From Beroe ovata (lineage: Eukaryota > Ctenophora > Nuda > Beroida > Beroidae), in the NCBI GenBank assembly GCA_946803715.1, contig CAMPET010000092.1, positions 75,224-139,223 of the forward strand: a stretch of DNA of 64,000 nt. The letters run 5' to 3'. A program made the position numbers and the translations under genes. The notes beneath the pieces were generated by a model. The model saw only the letters and a program-made list of their open reading frames with translations. It did not search any database and was not told the origin of the DNA. Positions 13,004 through 28,000 of this stretch are shown in pieces. Each line of letters opens with the position of its first letter. Within the stretch, counting starts at the first letter, position 1.

Positions 13004-16000
13004 ATGGAGAAGTTTTTCAAAGTTATCACCAGCAAAAGTTCTGATACATCAAAAGAATCTGAAGGAATAAGGCCTAAGAAGAGAAGGGATAAACTGAATA
13101 CAGAAATATTTGACGCAGATGTCAGTTTGGAGAATGGAAGTAAATTTTCCCCTGAGAAGACAGATGTCACTGATGATGAAAATGATGCTGATAAGTGAGT
13201 TTGGGGAATTTGCCAATGATAATTTAATTGTAATCATTTATGAGTTGCCATGATGCACTCTAAATAGCCTTAATCAGCTTATATTATGTTCAGTGATGAA
13301 CGTGGTGCTCTTGTTTGGGGCAAATTGGAAGGATTTCCTTGGTGGCCAGCAATTGTATGTGATGATCCAGTGTCCAAGAGATACCAAAGAACAAATAGTG
13401 TTGGAGTTGAGAAAACACACGTGCAGTTCTTCGACACACCCCCGACTCGTGCATGGATACCCACAAAGTGAGTGTTCATTCAGACTTTATGATGTAAACC
13501 TGTGCTGTCATTTTCTCAAACCTTCAGCCATTGTGCCCAGCTTTCTACATGCTGATTGACAACTGATATGATAAAATCACATAATTTCTAGAATAATGTT
13601 ACAATATTCAGTATTCCATATTATGTGCTTTAGGGTATCTAAGCCTCTACAAAGTAAAATGTGCCTTCCGGCTTCCTTTGAAACAAAGCAGAAAAGGACT
13701 ATTTTGAAAAGATATACTTTTTATTTTGAAAAACTTGCCCTTTTTCTTTTTTTACTTTCTTAATTCTTAGTTTTTTCACGAAAGGTACTGCAAAGAATAC
13801 ACTGGAATGAACATGGGGTCAAAATATCTTGAAGATGACGCTGAGCAGAGAAGAGCATGTGAGAGTGCTGACAAAGTGCTGACAAAGAGTAAGGAAGAGA
13901 GGTTGGATGAGCTACTTGTGTCTGGGGATGATGAGGAGAAGGAAAATGCGACAATAGAGGGAGGAAATGGGGACGATATGAAAACTGGCAGGGAGGGAGA
14001 ACATGAGGACAGAGGAAAGGTAGTTGTAAGAGGGATCATTCTATTGATATTTGCTCCATGACTTAAGTCTATTTTCCTTTATTTTTCTTAAATCTGATTT
14101 ATATAGCAGGAAGAATAATACTGGAATAAACTTTTTCATTAGGAAGCGCCATCCAAGAGGAAAAGCAAAGATGAAGATGACGCATGTAACATGTTGCCCC
14201 CAAAGAAACGGTCCAAGAAATCTCATGTCATACAGTCTGATTCTGGTAAGGGCATTTTCCATCAAAATTCAACATCTGCTATGGGGCTGTCTGCAATCTA
14301 GCCACGTTCTGAACAAACGTTTCGAATTCTATCTGATTTCATGACCATGGTAGGCCCTTCAATGAAGGGCCTTCATTATCGCTAATGAAGTGATTTGTCT
14401 GTTTTGTATAAACTTCAACTTGATTGTGGTGCAATGTGCGCAGTTGTCGTATCAAGAATCAGAGGTACCTAATTAGCCCGAAACATTGACAGGGCACCCT
14501 GTTCGACCGTGGGAAATGAACGCTATGTGATCAGTTGTCGGCAGGCCGTCTGTTCGAATACCTAAGAAATAGGTATAGTGGGGTATATTGGTATTTGGTA
14601 ATGGGTTACGTGAGACGTCGTGTCACGGCACTCTCAAGTAAAAGCATGGGAAGTAAAAGGGGTATTTTCTGGACTGCAATTATATTGCAGAGATACGGAA
14701 TTCCATTTTTGCGGTTTAAGGTATCGTTGAAGCCTCAGGGAAGGCGTCCAAAAACACCTATAGCCAACGATAATAACTCTTTAAACACTGGACGGATTGA
14801 AATCACTCTGTAGCTCACTTACGGGAATACGGTAGGGTACTATTACACAGTACCATGCACAAACCACATTCCTTCATGAATTGCTAAATCTATCATGTCA
14901 TGGAACGCGCGAACGCCTATCGCCTGTTTCTCGTAGAGAACTCGTCACATTATTTGCATTTACCGCCATTTGCGTCGCGCGCTCGCTATAGAATACGCGC
15001 TATGAGGGGTGAACTGGCGTGCTCAGGCCGCATACAGAAAACTTCGTATACTTGAGCATTCCCTTGTTCAGATAGTGACTACAACCCAGAACACGAACAG
15101 GATTCGTCCCCGGAGCCAAGTCAGTCTCCTAAAACCCCGAGGATCACCAAAACATCACAAGTCACGAAGGCCCAATCTACTCTCGGCACACCGCTTACTC
15201 CAAAAACACCAGTTACTCCAAAAACTCCCGTGACTCCGGCGTACACAGCGAGCAAGGCTGCTGCTAATCTGGCTAAATTTTCACGAACACCTGCCACTCC
15301 GACTGCAAATGTGAGTCCCTTCACAACCATTCTCCCTTTTGGAATTCAGGTAACCTTTACCTAAATAAAGGTCCGATGTGTCTTTTGGAGCAGGCATAAA
15401 CTTTGTTTGATTAAGTCGTTATTTCAGGGCGGGCAAGCGACTCAATATCAGCACCATACTCTCAAGTGGCTGAAGCCAGAAAACATAAAGGTAGAGATCC
15501 CATTAGCTCAAGATTCATCTGTCGACATTTTTGTTAGGGAGCTGGGCATATCATAAGGGTCAACCTGCTTACGTGTGCTGTCAAGGGATAATGTAGTTAT
15601 TAACCATTGTCCTGGTTAAGTTAGTGTTAAGCCACAATGGAGAAATGGCGGCGTGGGCTCTAGTGAGGCGGTACTGAAGTAAAACTTTGTTAAAGAGAAT
15701 CGGTATCTGATCCATACATACACATGATTATACCATTCCATTCTCTCAGGACAAGGAGAAAAAGCCACGTGATCACGAAATGTATAATCACAGGACGTTA
15801 TTCGTGCCGTCTGACTTTCTGAAGGGCTGCACGCCTGGCATGCGCCAATGGTGGGAAATAAAGGTAAGCTAGAAAGAGAAGTGGTGTAAAGAGGAGATCA
15901 TGCTAGTTGAACAATATGTAACACGTTTCAGAGCGAACATTTCGACATAATCCTCTTCTTCAAAGTTGGAAAGTTCTACGAGTTGTACCACATGGATGCG

Positions 16001-19000
16001 GAGATCGCGGTTAAGGAACTTGGTCTTATCTACATGAAGGGAAACTTTGCTCACTGTGGCTTCCCAGAGAAATCGTTTGGGAGATACTCTGAGACACTCG
16101 TTCAGAAGGGCTTCCGTGTGGTGAGTTTGAGAGAGCATATGAATTGCCGGTGCTCATTCCCATTTAATCTATTGAATATTTAGTTGTGGATCATGAATTA
16201 TTTGAAGCAGGGTTTTCATTGTAACGTGCTACCTACCACTTGTGATTCTACCTTTAACTTGTGATTCTACCTTTAACTTGTGATTCTACCCATAACTTGT
16301 GATACCGATCTGTTCAGGCCCGTATAGAGCAAACCTCGCGCCCTGGCGAGACCAAGAGCAAGACTGTCAGCAGGGAGGTGTGCGCAGTGATAACAAAGGG
16401 GACCAAGACGCACAGCTTCATGGAGGGTAAGTTGATTGTGGCCCTGTGCGTGTGTAATTACATTTAGCTAGGTATTTCTCTGCACATTCAGCTTCCTAGA
16501 GAATATGTGTTTTTCAAATCCCGAGGGAATGCACCATTAACTCGATATACAGTTTGTAGCTGTTATAGGTATCGTGTTGATAACTGAGTTATCGGCCAGT
16601 TGACGAGTCAATAGTCAGTGAAAGTTTGCGAGCGCACGTGTTACCGTTTGTCGACTGTCGGTTGTCATCTACAATGACATCATCAATGTACTTTATCAAT
16701 ACTTTCGCACTTTATCCTTGTTATCTGAGAGGGAAGGAATAATTCACTTGAGCTAGCCCAAAAAATTCTTCCAGATTCGAAATCGCATTCTTCCTTAAAC
16801 TCAAAAATCAGGCTAGAAAATTGAGAAAACTTAGGCCAAATCGATTCTGGATCGCTAAGAAACCATTGGGAAAATTCGTTTCTAATAACATAGTATCACA
16901 TAGTAACATAGTTATTAGTTATCACACGATGAATTCTTGCACTTGGCTATCATTGTTTCCAATATATAATTTTAATACACAATGATACATTATAATGTAC
17001 AAAATAATACATGGGCATCAGCTTTCTGGGCCTTTGGTGACCATAATAAATTAGTAATAGATAAGCCCGTCAGGACTCATGAAATTTAATGGTGTCCTTG
17101 ATAATAATTGTCACTGTTGTGGAATTGTAATAATCCCCATAATTCTACCCCTCCCTCACTTCGCAATACTAATATCTGAGACTGTTGTAGATAGATATTA
17201 TCATGGACACAGAGCGTTGTTCGGTGAAGCAGTTAATACATAGATAGATAGACAGATATTGCATCATTCCTGTTGATTGGTACAATATAAGCGTGATACA
17301 GTTCATTACCTATTCACCTGATCCAAGAATCAGCTGTCATCGCCCGTCTGATAAAGTGATCCCCATCAGTTTTTAATTGCAAAAAATTAATTTTTCACGA
17401 TTAACATTAATTTTTAGTTGTAAAACTTAAGAACTTTTAAATCTTCCGTGCCATCAATTCCGATATTATTCTATTATAGTGGCTGTGCCTTGTTTGCCAG
17501 GTGGTGCAATAGTCTCCCAGCCGCTCCCAATTATACTACAGTGGCTGGCTGGGTGACGATTAGCCGCTCCTTATTCGATATCAATACTCCGTGAAGTAAT
17601 ATAATTGCTATCTCATTATCATCCGTAGTTTAAATTATCATAATCAACAACAACTCTATGATATATGACGTGTTTACGCGATAAATAATCAGGAGCCGGC
17701 ACTGGTTGTTTTCTATAATATAGAAGTTATAGGTCTGAACTATTCTTCTTTTTTCACACCTTGCATTTCATAACCAAGGAATAATATTATTGTTTTTTTC
17801 TTTTTTTACGTGATTATTGTAGTTTGTCGGCAGCCCGTGCGCTATTACTTGATTCTTATTCTATGAAGTGGCTGTCAATCTGTCCACAGTTTCAACCAAG
17901 TATCCATGATCCCTACTAGCACAAGTATTCAGAAGTGGTAACCATAGTAACGCATGTCAGCACTGTAGAGACGTTATATCCTATTCACAGAAATTCACGT
18001 CCTCATGATTCATGACACTTTCAATCTCGAGCTGGGGTGACAACTGCATTTCACTGGTCGCCGCGATTACCAATCGAACGTAACCAGATATGGAAGATGT
18101 AATCGTCGCTTATAATAATCGCACTATAATAACTGTCAAATTCGGCATTGTGCAATAATCACGAGCAGGACGTGTCTTAACTATTTCCCCACACGAAGAC
18201 ATCTAACCTGTTTCAGTCGAGATTTGATATACTTGCGGAGCGGGGGTGGTTTCCGGTCATGAATTGGTGAATTAAAATCTGACAGACATGTACTCAATCC
18301 TGATCTTGAAAGCTGTCAAATGCCTATATTGACCCACAATGGTAATAGTGCTGTGGTGCATATTATTTTAATCGATAGCTTGCTCATACAATATGTAGGG
18401 TGAGACAGCGAATGACGGATAGTATAATGATATATGTTGACCGCTGCCCGGATCATACGGAGCTGAACCCACGGAGCGAGAACAATGATCAACTATACTA
18501 TCCCACATCGAATTCCGTCATTCACTGATGTAATTCCTAATTAGAATCCCACCACCTTCGTAGAGTTAAACTAGGAACAAGTACAACTTGTTGTTAGTAT
18601 TATTTAACAACTTAGTATTATACAACAACTTTTAGTACCTACTACCTATATAACATGTTGTTAGTAACAACTTGTTATCACGGTAGGTAATTTATGAATC
18701 ACAGGGTAACAACATAATAGTCCTCAACAACTGTGTATGAAAGGATCAAAGGTGAAGACTGTCTGAACAGTGAATTCGGGTTCCAACATAGCCAATGTCA
18801 ACTACTAAGTCCCGTTATTTGCCTGAATTAAATTGGGGTCCTTAAAAAGTACTTATCCAGGCAACATGGTCACTAATCTTAAAACTATCCCGTTGTCGTA
18901 GTTACACGAAACACAAACCAAACCTTTGTTTGCCAAATAACCGCTTTGAAATATCTTTCATTCATTTCATATCTTTATTCTGACCGCCGCGCGGCGCGCA

Positions 19001-22000
19001 TCGCTTTATACTTTAACATACTGCGGGTAGAGGTTCGATATATTCAAACATTGATCAAAGCCTCCTTATCCCTACGTCAAAACATGACACTATTCCTTAC
19101 AAAGAAAGCATCAAGTCCTTTATATGTATAATGGTTGTCTACTATGACGAAGTTGCCGATGGCGACGATCTGAGTTTTTACTTCCTTGACGTTTCCCTGG
19201 GGATTTACTCAACAGTTCTGTTCCTCCTGAATGCGGCCAACACTCTCGTCTTCGCTTATCACTTCAGAGTGAGGTCAGTTAGTATATTGTGTAATGATTC
19301 CATCGTGTTTGTTTCGAGTCATTATCATATGCCACTGATCCCCGCTGGTATCTATCGTGTGACGCTGTTGTATCCTGTTACAGGCGAATATCTGCCCGAC
19401 TGTATACCCTGCTATCAACATGTGACTTCTTCACGCTCATATTCCACACTCTCGTCATGATGTACGGCTTCTACCATCCCAGCCTCGTGAAAGAGATGCC
19501 ACTCGCCCTCGCCACAGCCTCAACCTCCATCCTCGTCTTCTTCCTCACCTTGTCCAACTTCACAACCACCCTACTCTGTGTGTACCGCCTCCTTGCAGTC
19601 GCCTCGCCATTCTTCCTGCCCAAGAAGAGGACGACGTATGTTGTGGTGGCGGTCTTGGCGGCACTGGCTGTTTTCTCCAGTGCACTGGTCTACACCACCT
19701 CACTCTCTAGCGGGGGTATCCCACACTGGGAGAGTCAGCGCATGCTTCTCCTCTCCCAGGACACAACAGTAAACTACAACAGTGCTAAGGGCCTCATATA
19801 CCGGACCTTGTACCTCGCCAATGCTATTGCCGCCTTCGTGGTCTCGGCGTGGGGTGGCGCTGTTCTGTTCGGGCGGCGTCACGAGACAGCGGACCAGAAC
19901 AGAGCGAACCTGGTCCGGAGTTTGGGGACTCTGATCATCATGAACGTCGTGTACGGGTGTGTCACAAGCTACATGTTGGTGTTACTAGTCATGGCTATTG
20001 CCGGAGTTCCCCCGTGTACCGAGTGTGATAGACGGTGGGTGGTGTTCGCGTACTTCATCGCCTACCCTCTCCTCCCCATGACTCTGTCCGCTTTCAATCC
20101 GTGTCTCCTGATTCTCAGGGGTACGGAGATCAAGCAGTTCGTGTGGCGGAAAAAGGATGTGTTCACTGCCAGGCTGAGCACAAGTCAGCCGCCTAATTTG
20201 GATAATATCGAGACAACTCGCGGTCTTGACAGATCGTCACGTTAATAGCGATAGTCGCAATCCGAGTTTCAAACATTGTACGAGTTTAATCCCAATCACT
20301 TATTGATACAAAAAGTGGTACTTCTGACTTCAATATATAAAGTGATACTTCAATGAATTAATAGGTACATTTTAATCACGGCGTTTACATAATATCGGTG
20401 TGGCAGGTGTTCGTCTGCATCCAGAGGTGCCTTCTTGTTGCCTTTTATTGTCAAAAGAGATTGCGCAAAATATATTCATTTACTTTCTTGATCAACATGG
20501 TGTTATAGTCTGAATATTCTTACCCAGAATGTCTGCATTCCTTCAAACTGTACAATTGTCTCTTCCTTCTCAGTTGGACTCACATGCAAATTGGCATGAG
20601 TTGAAATCACCTATCACTCATCAACTATCAACTGTAGCCAATGATGACGTCACCGTTGATCCGCCATGTGACGTCAGACTCAGACTTGTCCCCTTAGGCA
20701 GTCTGATCACGTGATCTCGTCTCCGTAGCAACTCCCCCCTCACTGCTTCCTGGTGTCGTGGTTGCAGCTGGATTGACCGGCAGATATTCCGTGTGTATCC
20801 CGGTTTTCTGACGTGCACACCCGACAAATGAATAGGTCGACCAGCCTTTCTCTTGGAGGTTGTGCTCCGTAACTGCACCCTGCAGAAGCCCTCTATTTCC
20901 CGCAGCGGGAGCTGCCCCGCAAACTTGCTCGGGTAGTAGTGGTGTGACGCACATTCCATCTGATAGAACTTGGTGGCGCTCTGGATACGATCATCTCCCC
21001 GGTGTGAGGTGGCTGCTGATCCGAGTGTGGCTTGCTCTCGTGACTTGGTCGACAGTCGGGATACCACTTCATGGAGGTTCATGCTGTGCTGTAGCTGCGG
21101 GGGGTGGGGTTCAAATGATGGACCGATATCGATGTACATAATACTATGTTTCGAAGTTGAATTCTGGAAACATCCCGGTCAATTCGGGATAGAGAATTTC
21201 TCTATCCCGAACTGATCATCAGAAGATGAAAAAGATGCTAATGGCTGCGCAACGCTATAAATACGAGTACGATTCTGCATAAATACAACTTTCAGCTGGG
21301 ATGATAGTTCTCATGATAGTTCTCATTCGACACAACAAAGATTTAGATAATGAACCAGCCGACCCAAGCTGGTCCTAAATACGTCACTTATTAAATAATT
21401 GACATGCTTGTTACTTCAATCCATTTTATGAAACTATTAAACAACAGAGTACGCTATATGCTTGATCACTTCAATGAATCCATATTACCTACAGAACCAT
21501 GATGAGTCGCGAGCTTCTTTTTATCTTTTATACGATAGTTAATCTACTTAACAATGTGCTTATCATTACTTATACTATAGCCTTTGTTTTCGCTAAAATG
21601 CAGCCCGTACCGCGCTGCATATATCAATCTTACAGGTCGGATCAATGGCAATTTTAAACAAAGTTTTAGTTGGGAGACCAAAGGTCGTCTGGAAACCACT
21701 AGATGAGTCTGATATCGTGAAAAAGGATTCACAGTGAATCAAGGATATCAGTAACAAAATCCTGACATTTGTGGCAAAAGTGATAACGGAATAACGGATT
21801 GGATGACGAACTTTGTCAAGTATCGGACCGTCAATCGGAATATTAATTAGCATGCGAATATTCTTACATTAGCAAGCGCCTCAATATTAAGTAATATACA
21901 GATATGCCCGTTCTTAATATAGCTCCACTGCAGAAATCGTCTTTAACACAAATTTCAGTTATAACTTAGCCAGGAGACTTTGTTTTTGAATTCTGAGTAA

Positions 22001-25000
22001 AAATAACCATAATTATGAAGAATATCTTTGGTTTAAAACAAAAACAGTCTGATCAAGCTGCTAATTTAGCGAATATAATATGTTGTGCAATAATATGCAG
22101 CTTGATGAAGAACAATTATGCAAACCAAATTAGGAGAAGAGTAATTTTTCATCATCAAAATTGCAGCTCAAGCTTGAAATATTCTCAAATCAAGACCCGA
22201 TATATATTACTAGACCAAATGCATGACCACCATGCAAAGTATTTTGTCAATGTCAACACAATTGCTCCAAAATATAATCATGGATTCCTCATCCAATATT
22301 CCTGCCTTCTCTCTTTTTGATCCGTGACATGTCTAATGCTTGTGTGCCCAATGTGTTATGCACTTTGTTCTAATTCCGACCATAAATCAATCAAAGATGC
22401 CAGCCTGAACTGCACCGTTGTCCGGTACTTGGCATGGGAAAACACTTTTAGTGTGGTCACTTTTTCAGTAATTCATATCTGGTGTGAACATGATATTGAC
22501 TTATACAGTGTTTACTTACAGGTTTTAGACATTAACCTTGGTTCCCAAGCTATGAAAATCAAATGCTACAGTGACATAACCTCCTTAGATTTTAACGACA
22601 GTTAACATGTGTCATTTGTTTGTCAACTCTATAATTATAGCCTGATAGCTCCTGCAATTGTCAATATCTCAAGGCCAATGACATTTGCTAGTCGAGGAAT
22701 TGTGGTCTTACCTCATGCGTATAATTGATCTCGAAGATGTTCAGGTTTCAATGACAAGCTGCCCACATGAACTGCCACGCAATGCGATTAACGCTATATA
22801 GATACCGTTTATGAATGAACTCCATGGGATGGACCTTGTAAGGATTACCTATTTCCGAAACGAACTCTGCTATTTAAGGCATTATAAATTCATTTTGCTT
22901 CATCAGTTATTCAGCATGAATTTACTCGAGTGGCGTTGGCGAAATGAACTGATTTGTAAAAAATTGTCTATGAGTCGCTGTACCAAAATGAGCTATACGA
23001 TCTTCTTATTCCTGGGTTGTATAACAAGAGTAAAGAAAGGCTCGTTACATCAACTCATTTCTTCACCCCCATGGTTTAAACGGTTATAACTATAGGTAAC
23101 ATAGTTACGCCGTATTCACTCAACATTTTCCGTGCTCAAAACTCATGGTAATAAATGCATGCCGGGATCAATAAGGTGAAGTTGATCTTATCTCGAGGTG
23201 TTAACTATTTATTACTGACCATCTAACTGCATATTCGGCTGGGGCCAAAGTATTTCAAAAGGGATGAAAATTTTCGAGTTTGGATAAAATGAGCATCGTA
23301 TGACTTGTCCTGACGGCCAGAAAAAAGAGAGAATCACTGCAAAGGGATCAAGGTGAAGAGTGACTATAGGTATCAACAGGGAAAGAAGTGCTCTGATTTT
23401 GACGAATGGTTTACTATCAGCGCCCCTAAGTGTATCAAATGTCAGACAATTCGATAACCATATTATGTATTGTATAGTGTACAGTTGTGTATGAATATTG
23501 TACAGTATGTATAGTGTACTGCAGTTCCCACGTTACCCATGACATATTGCTCCTACGTATCTCCCTGTCATGATCGCATGGTACTGTGACAAATGATCAT
23601 GACACCTATGCTGCTGCTGTTTGAGGTGACACCACTATACAGTGTGACACCACTATACAGTGTGACACCACTATACAGTGTGAAACCTCTATACAGTGCG
23701 ACCAGGCACGTAGCCAGACATTTTTTCCGGGGGGGGCCCTCGACGAGCGAAGCGAGTCGAGTTTGTGCAAATTTTTTAGAAATAGAGTGTTGTAGACGAA
23801 ATCTGGTATTAAAGAAAATATCACAGTAACAAAAAACAAGAGGAGCAAAAAAGTTATGCAAGAGTGAGGAACTGAAGAAAATGCGATGATCTGAGCCGTT
23901 AGATAGGTACTCATTTGAATTGTAGAGTTCATGGCTTTTATCTTTTTATTGTTNCCGGATCCAAATCTGTTCGGGATTTATCATGAATCAGGAACACTTG
24001 TGGGTACTATTTTATTTACCTGGCAATACGTTTATTTCAAAGTAGGGGGAATTCTGTACATGGAGCACTTGGGGGTATCTTATCAATCCTCCAGTGAAGA
24101 ATAATGTCACTATGAAACTTGGCACCACTTTAAGTATAATTGACACCACTATAGTTACTACAATAAACTTGACACCACTTCTCTCCAGGGCAGTCCCCAG
24201 AAGTGCAGAACTGTTACCTGATGGCGGTGTGTGGGACAGACACCCACTACGGTGTGTGTCTCGTTGACACCTCCGTGGGAAAGTTCGCCATATCCCAGTT
24301 CTCTGATGACCGGAACTCCTCTCGACTACGGACAATCATCGCTCACCATAACGTTGTCCAGGTAACGGGCAATCATCGCTCACCATACGGTAATGTTGTC
24401 CAGGTAACGGGCAATCATCGCTCACCATACGGTAATGTNTGCTGGTTAGTGGTGTCTGACCTGGGTGTGCCAGGAAGGAAGTTGAACAGAATGATATAGA
24501 AACGCTGGTATATGTTGGGAATAAGCTAGTAGGGAACGCTTGGCTAAATATCTGACGTCATGATATGGGGTAACATGACTGTAGCTTGTTATGATAACGA
24601 TAAACTGCTGTCCACTTGTCATGCTGTCTAGAATTTCTGTGCCGGCGCAGATTTGGGTCGAGTAACTGCTGGGCAATAGGCATGTAAACCTAGAATTCGA
24701 ATTGAGGGTACAATTGTACAATTATTGAGGGTACGATAATTGGTTATATTGGTTCAATTGGTTATACACCACATCTATAGATAGGCCCCAACCTTATTTT
24801 TATAATTATTCAACTGGGGCTGGGAACAGTTCATTTTTCACATGCAAGACAACGAATGACTTCAATAAATGTTCCCTGGTGATAATTTCCAAAAGATGAT
24901 ACCCGTCCAATGTGAGATGTCTCTTGAAAAATATTCGCAGAGGCCGGTACNCCGGATCCAAATCTGTTCGGGATTTATCATGAAGCAGGAACACTTTTGG

Positions 25001-28000
25001 GTACTATTTTATTTACCTGGCAACACGTTTATTTCAATGTAGGGGAAATTCTGTACATTGAGCACTAATTGAGGGTATCTTATCAATCCTCCAGTGAAGA
25101 ATGATGTCACTATGAAACTTGGCACCACTTTAAGTATAATTGACACCACTATAGTTACTACGATAAACTTGACACCACTTCTCTCCAGGGCAGTCCCCAG
25201 AAGTGCAGAACTGTTACCTGATGGCGGTGTGTGGGACTGACACCCACTACGGTGTGTGTCTCGTTGACACCTCCGTGGGAAAGTTCGCCATATCCCAGTT
25301 CTCTGATGACCGGAACTCCTCTCGACTTCGGACAATCATCGCTCACCATAATGTTGTCCAGGTAGCCGAGTCCCCCNNNNNNNNNNNNNNNNNNNNNNNN
25401 NNNNNNNNNNNNNNNNNNNNNNNNNNNNNNNNNNNNNNNNNNNNNNNNNNNNNNNNNNNNNNNNNNNNNNNNNNNNNNNNNNNNNNNNNNNNNTCCCCCC
25501 CCCCCCCCGTATGTTGCTGGTTAGTGATTTCTGACCTGGGTGTGTCAGGGTGGAAGGAACAGAATGATATAGAAACGCTGGTATATGTTGGGAATAAGCT
25601 AGTAGGGACCGCTTGGCTAAATATCTGACGTCATGATATGGGGTAACATGTCTGTAGCTTGTTATGATAACGTTAAACTGCTGTTCACTTGTCATACTGT
25701 CTAGAATTTCTGTCCCCCGGCGAAGATTTGGGTTGGGTAACTGCTGGGCAATAGGCATGGCAACCTAGAATTCGAATTGAGGGTACAATTGTACAATTAT
25801 TGAGGGTACGATAATTGTACAATTGTAGTAGTGTTCATTTGGTTATACACCACATCTATAGATAGGCCCAAACCTTATTTTCATTCTGCTGGGGCCGGGA
25901 ACAGTTCATTTTTCACATGCAAGACAACGAATGACTTCAATAAATGTTCCCTGGTGAGAATTTCCAAAAGATGATACCCGTCCAATGTGGTTTGTGGGAT
26001 AGAGAGCGCGTTAGATGTCTCTTGAAAAATATTCGCAGAGGCCGGTACAATGTACCTGTCACCGCCACAAATTCATATCAGAACAATTGATTACCAAGCT
26101 GTCAAAAAGAGCATAATGAATGATAGGCTTGGCAAATTCAGTTTCAGATGTCTTGAACTGTCCACGAAAGGACTTTTATGGAGGATGTCAAGCAAAAATA
26201 TCTACAAATTCATGTGCACATGAATCATTTCAAAATGACAATAATGATGCTCGTAAATTACGACAGCGGTCAGCAACCCAATAAATTGCATCATTCATTA
26301 CCATCCTCAATGATTCCCTTGATTCTGATGTGGACTGTGGTTGAGTATCGTCCATTTGTCCACTATAAGTGGACGTGATCTGTAGGTTTCTGTACAATAT
26401 TCCTCTAGATCGGCAACAGGGATCTCATATACATACAATGGAATTTTGTCCTCTCATCTGATTCCATGGTTTCAGTCATTCGATGAGCATCCATTTCATT
26501 ATCAAATGGATGAATACATAACACTACTCTGTATTGGTCGCTTGAGTCGCCGTCTCTCGAGCCAATTCATGAGTTCTGTATATTCTGTACTATAGTCTGA
26601 TACTCCCTCCTCATCCCCTTCTTCACTTCCGTAACAACATGAGTTACAGCACGTGTTACACCCCCATGTGTTACACCATGTGTTACAACCCCATGTTACA
26701 GGGTAACCGTCTCTCCTATTCCTCCATCTGCCGTAACAACAGCACCCTCCCAGTAACACCGTAACAACCACGCCCACCACTAATATGAACACAACGAGTT
26801 GTCGGTAGTTCTCATTTTGGCACACTGCGCGCCCCTTACTGTCAGTGGCGCACGTGTAGCGCCCATAGCAACGCACGCCGCGCCCACCCTCGTGGAGACT
26901 ATCGCCTCGTGAACACCGGGGATAGCCGCTGGGACCGGTGAAGCAGAAGTTGTACGAGTTGTCGCACGGTATGGTGATGTTGGAGGAGAGTCCACGACCC
27001 CAGCAAGCTTGGTCGTAGCAGTCCCACATTTTGGTCAGCGATAGGGGGATGAGAGCAGTGAGCAGTGTGAGATCTGATAACGCTCGGTTCATGGGGTAGT
27101 GCCTGTAAATTATAATACACAGTCATATGAGCATACATACACAGTGTCACACTGGTGTCACACACAAATAGTGTCCCACACACAAATACGCATACACACA
27201 CAGTGTCACACGCACATACACACGCAGAGAAATTAGTGTATGTGTTGAAACAGCTATGAGAGACGAAAATGGTCATATTATATTCGTACTGTATCACCGG
27301 GGCAACAGAAAATACGGCGCAATCATTGTGCTCCTTCTCGTAGTATATAGGAGGATGATTGAGGGAGGAATAGGGTGATTGTATAGCTGGACCCGCTAAA
27401 GTGGGGAGCTATGGTTAACCAATGAGGAAGGAAGGACACTGCTTTATTGATTTAATTGAAAATGAGGCTAATCATTGATTAAGTTATAATTGATTCATTA
27501 ATTGGTGTAATATGTTCCATTCTTGATACAATGTACCACAATGTATAAGTCTGTACAATATACATTTCATGTTGCTGAGCATCGTCAGATTCAAATGATT
27601 TGGGCCAAATCTTGATGACATGTCAAACAAACAATCATATATTTTGAAACTTATAGACTGTCAATCACCGAGGGCGTCGTGGATTTGACAGCGACCTCTG
27701 ATAAAGAGGCCACGCCCTGTACCAATAACACACTACCGCCTGTCAACCGAAACAATGAGAACAACACGAGAATTATGACTGGAGTCACTCCAGTAGTTTG
27801 TGTTTGTGTGTGTGTTTGTGTGTGTGTGTGCGTGTAGATAATGTACAGCTATATACATTCAGCATAATGCATAGTGTTTGATGAGGCGAGAGGGAACGTC
27901 TCAAACACCGTTTCTGGATCAGGATGTCTGGGGAGTGCTCAAATTCACTGCAAATTCACTGCACCATCATGACAAACAACAGTTGCCAACTGTAGTAAGC

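Larger units (their letters stand above)
23955..26048. repeat. Tandem ~1 kb block duplicated around MSH6 exon 10 (probable uncollapsed haplotypes)
   Basis: The segments 23955-24950 and 24952-26048 both start CCGGATCCAAATCTG and both end GAGGCCGGTAC. Copy 1 begins right after one single N (23954), and the two copies are separated by another (24951). They differ by scattered substitutions and indels, for example a ~30-base stretch near 26000 found only in the second copy. Each carries a full MSH6 exon 10 of 173 nt (24189-24361 and 25189-25361) coding nearly the same residues. The second copy contains the 117-base gap. Confidence 0.85.

Noticed and set aside
22015-23089. Three frames of about 100 codons
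   Set aside because: No domain, no splice support, AT-rich intron composition.
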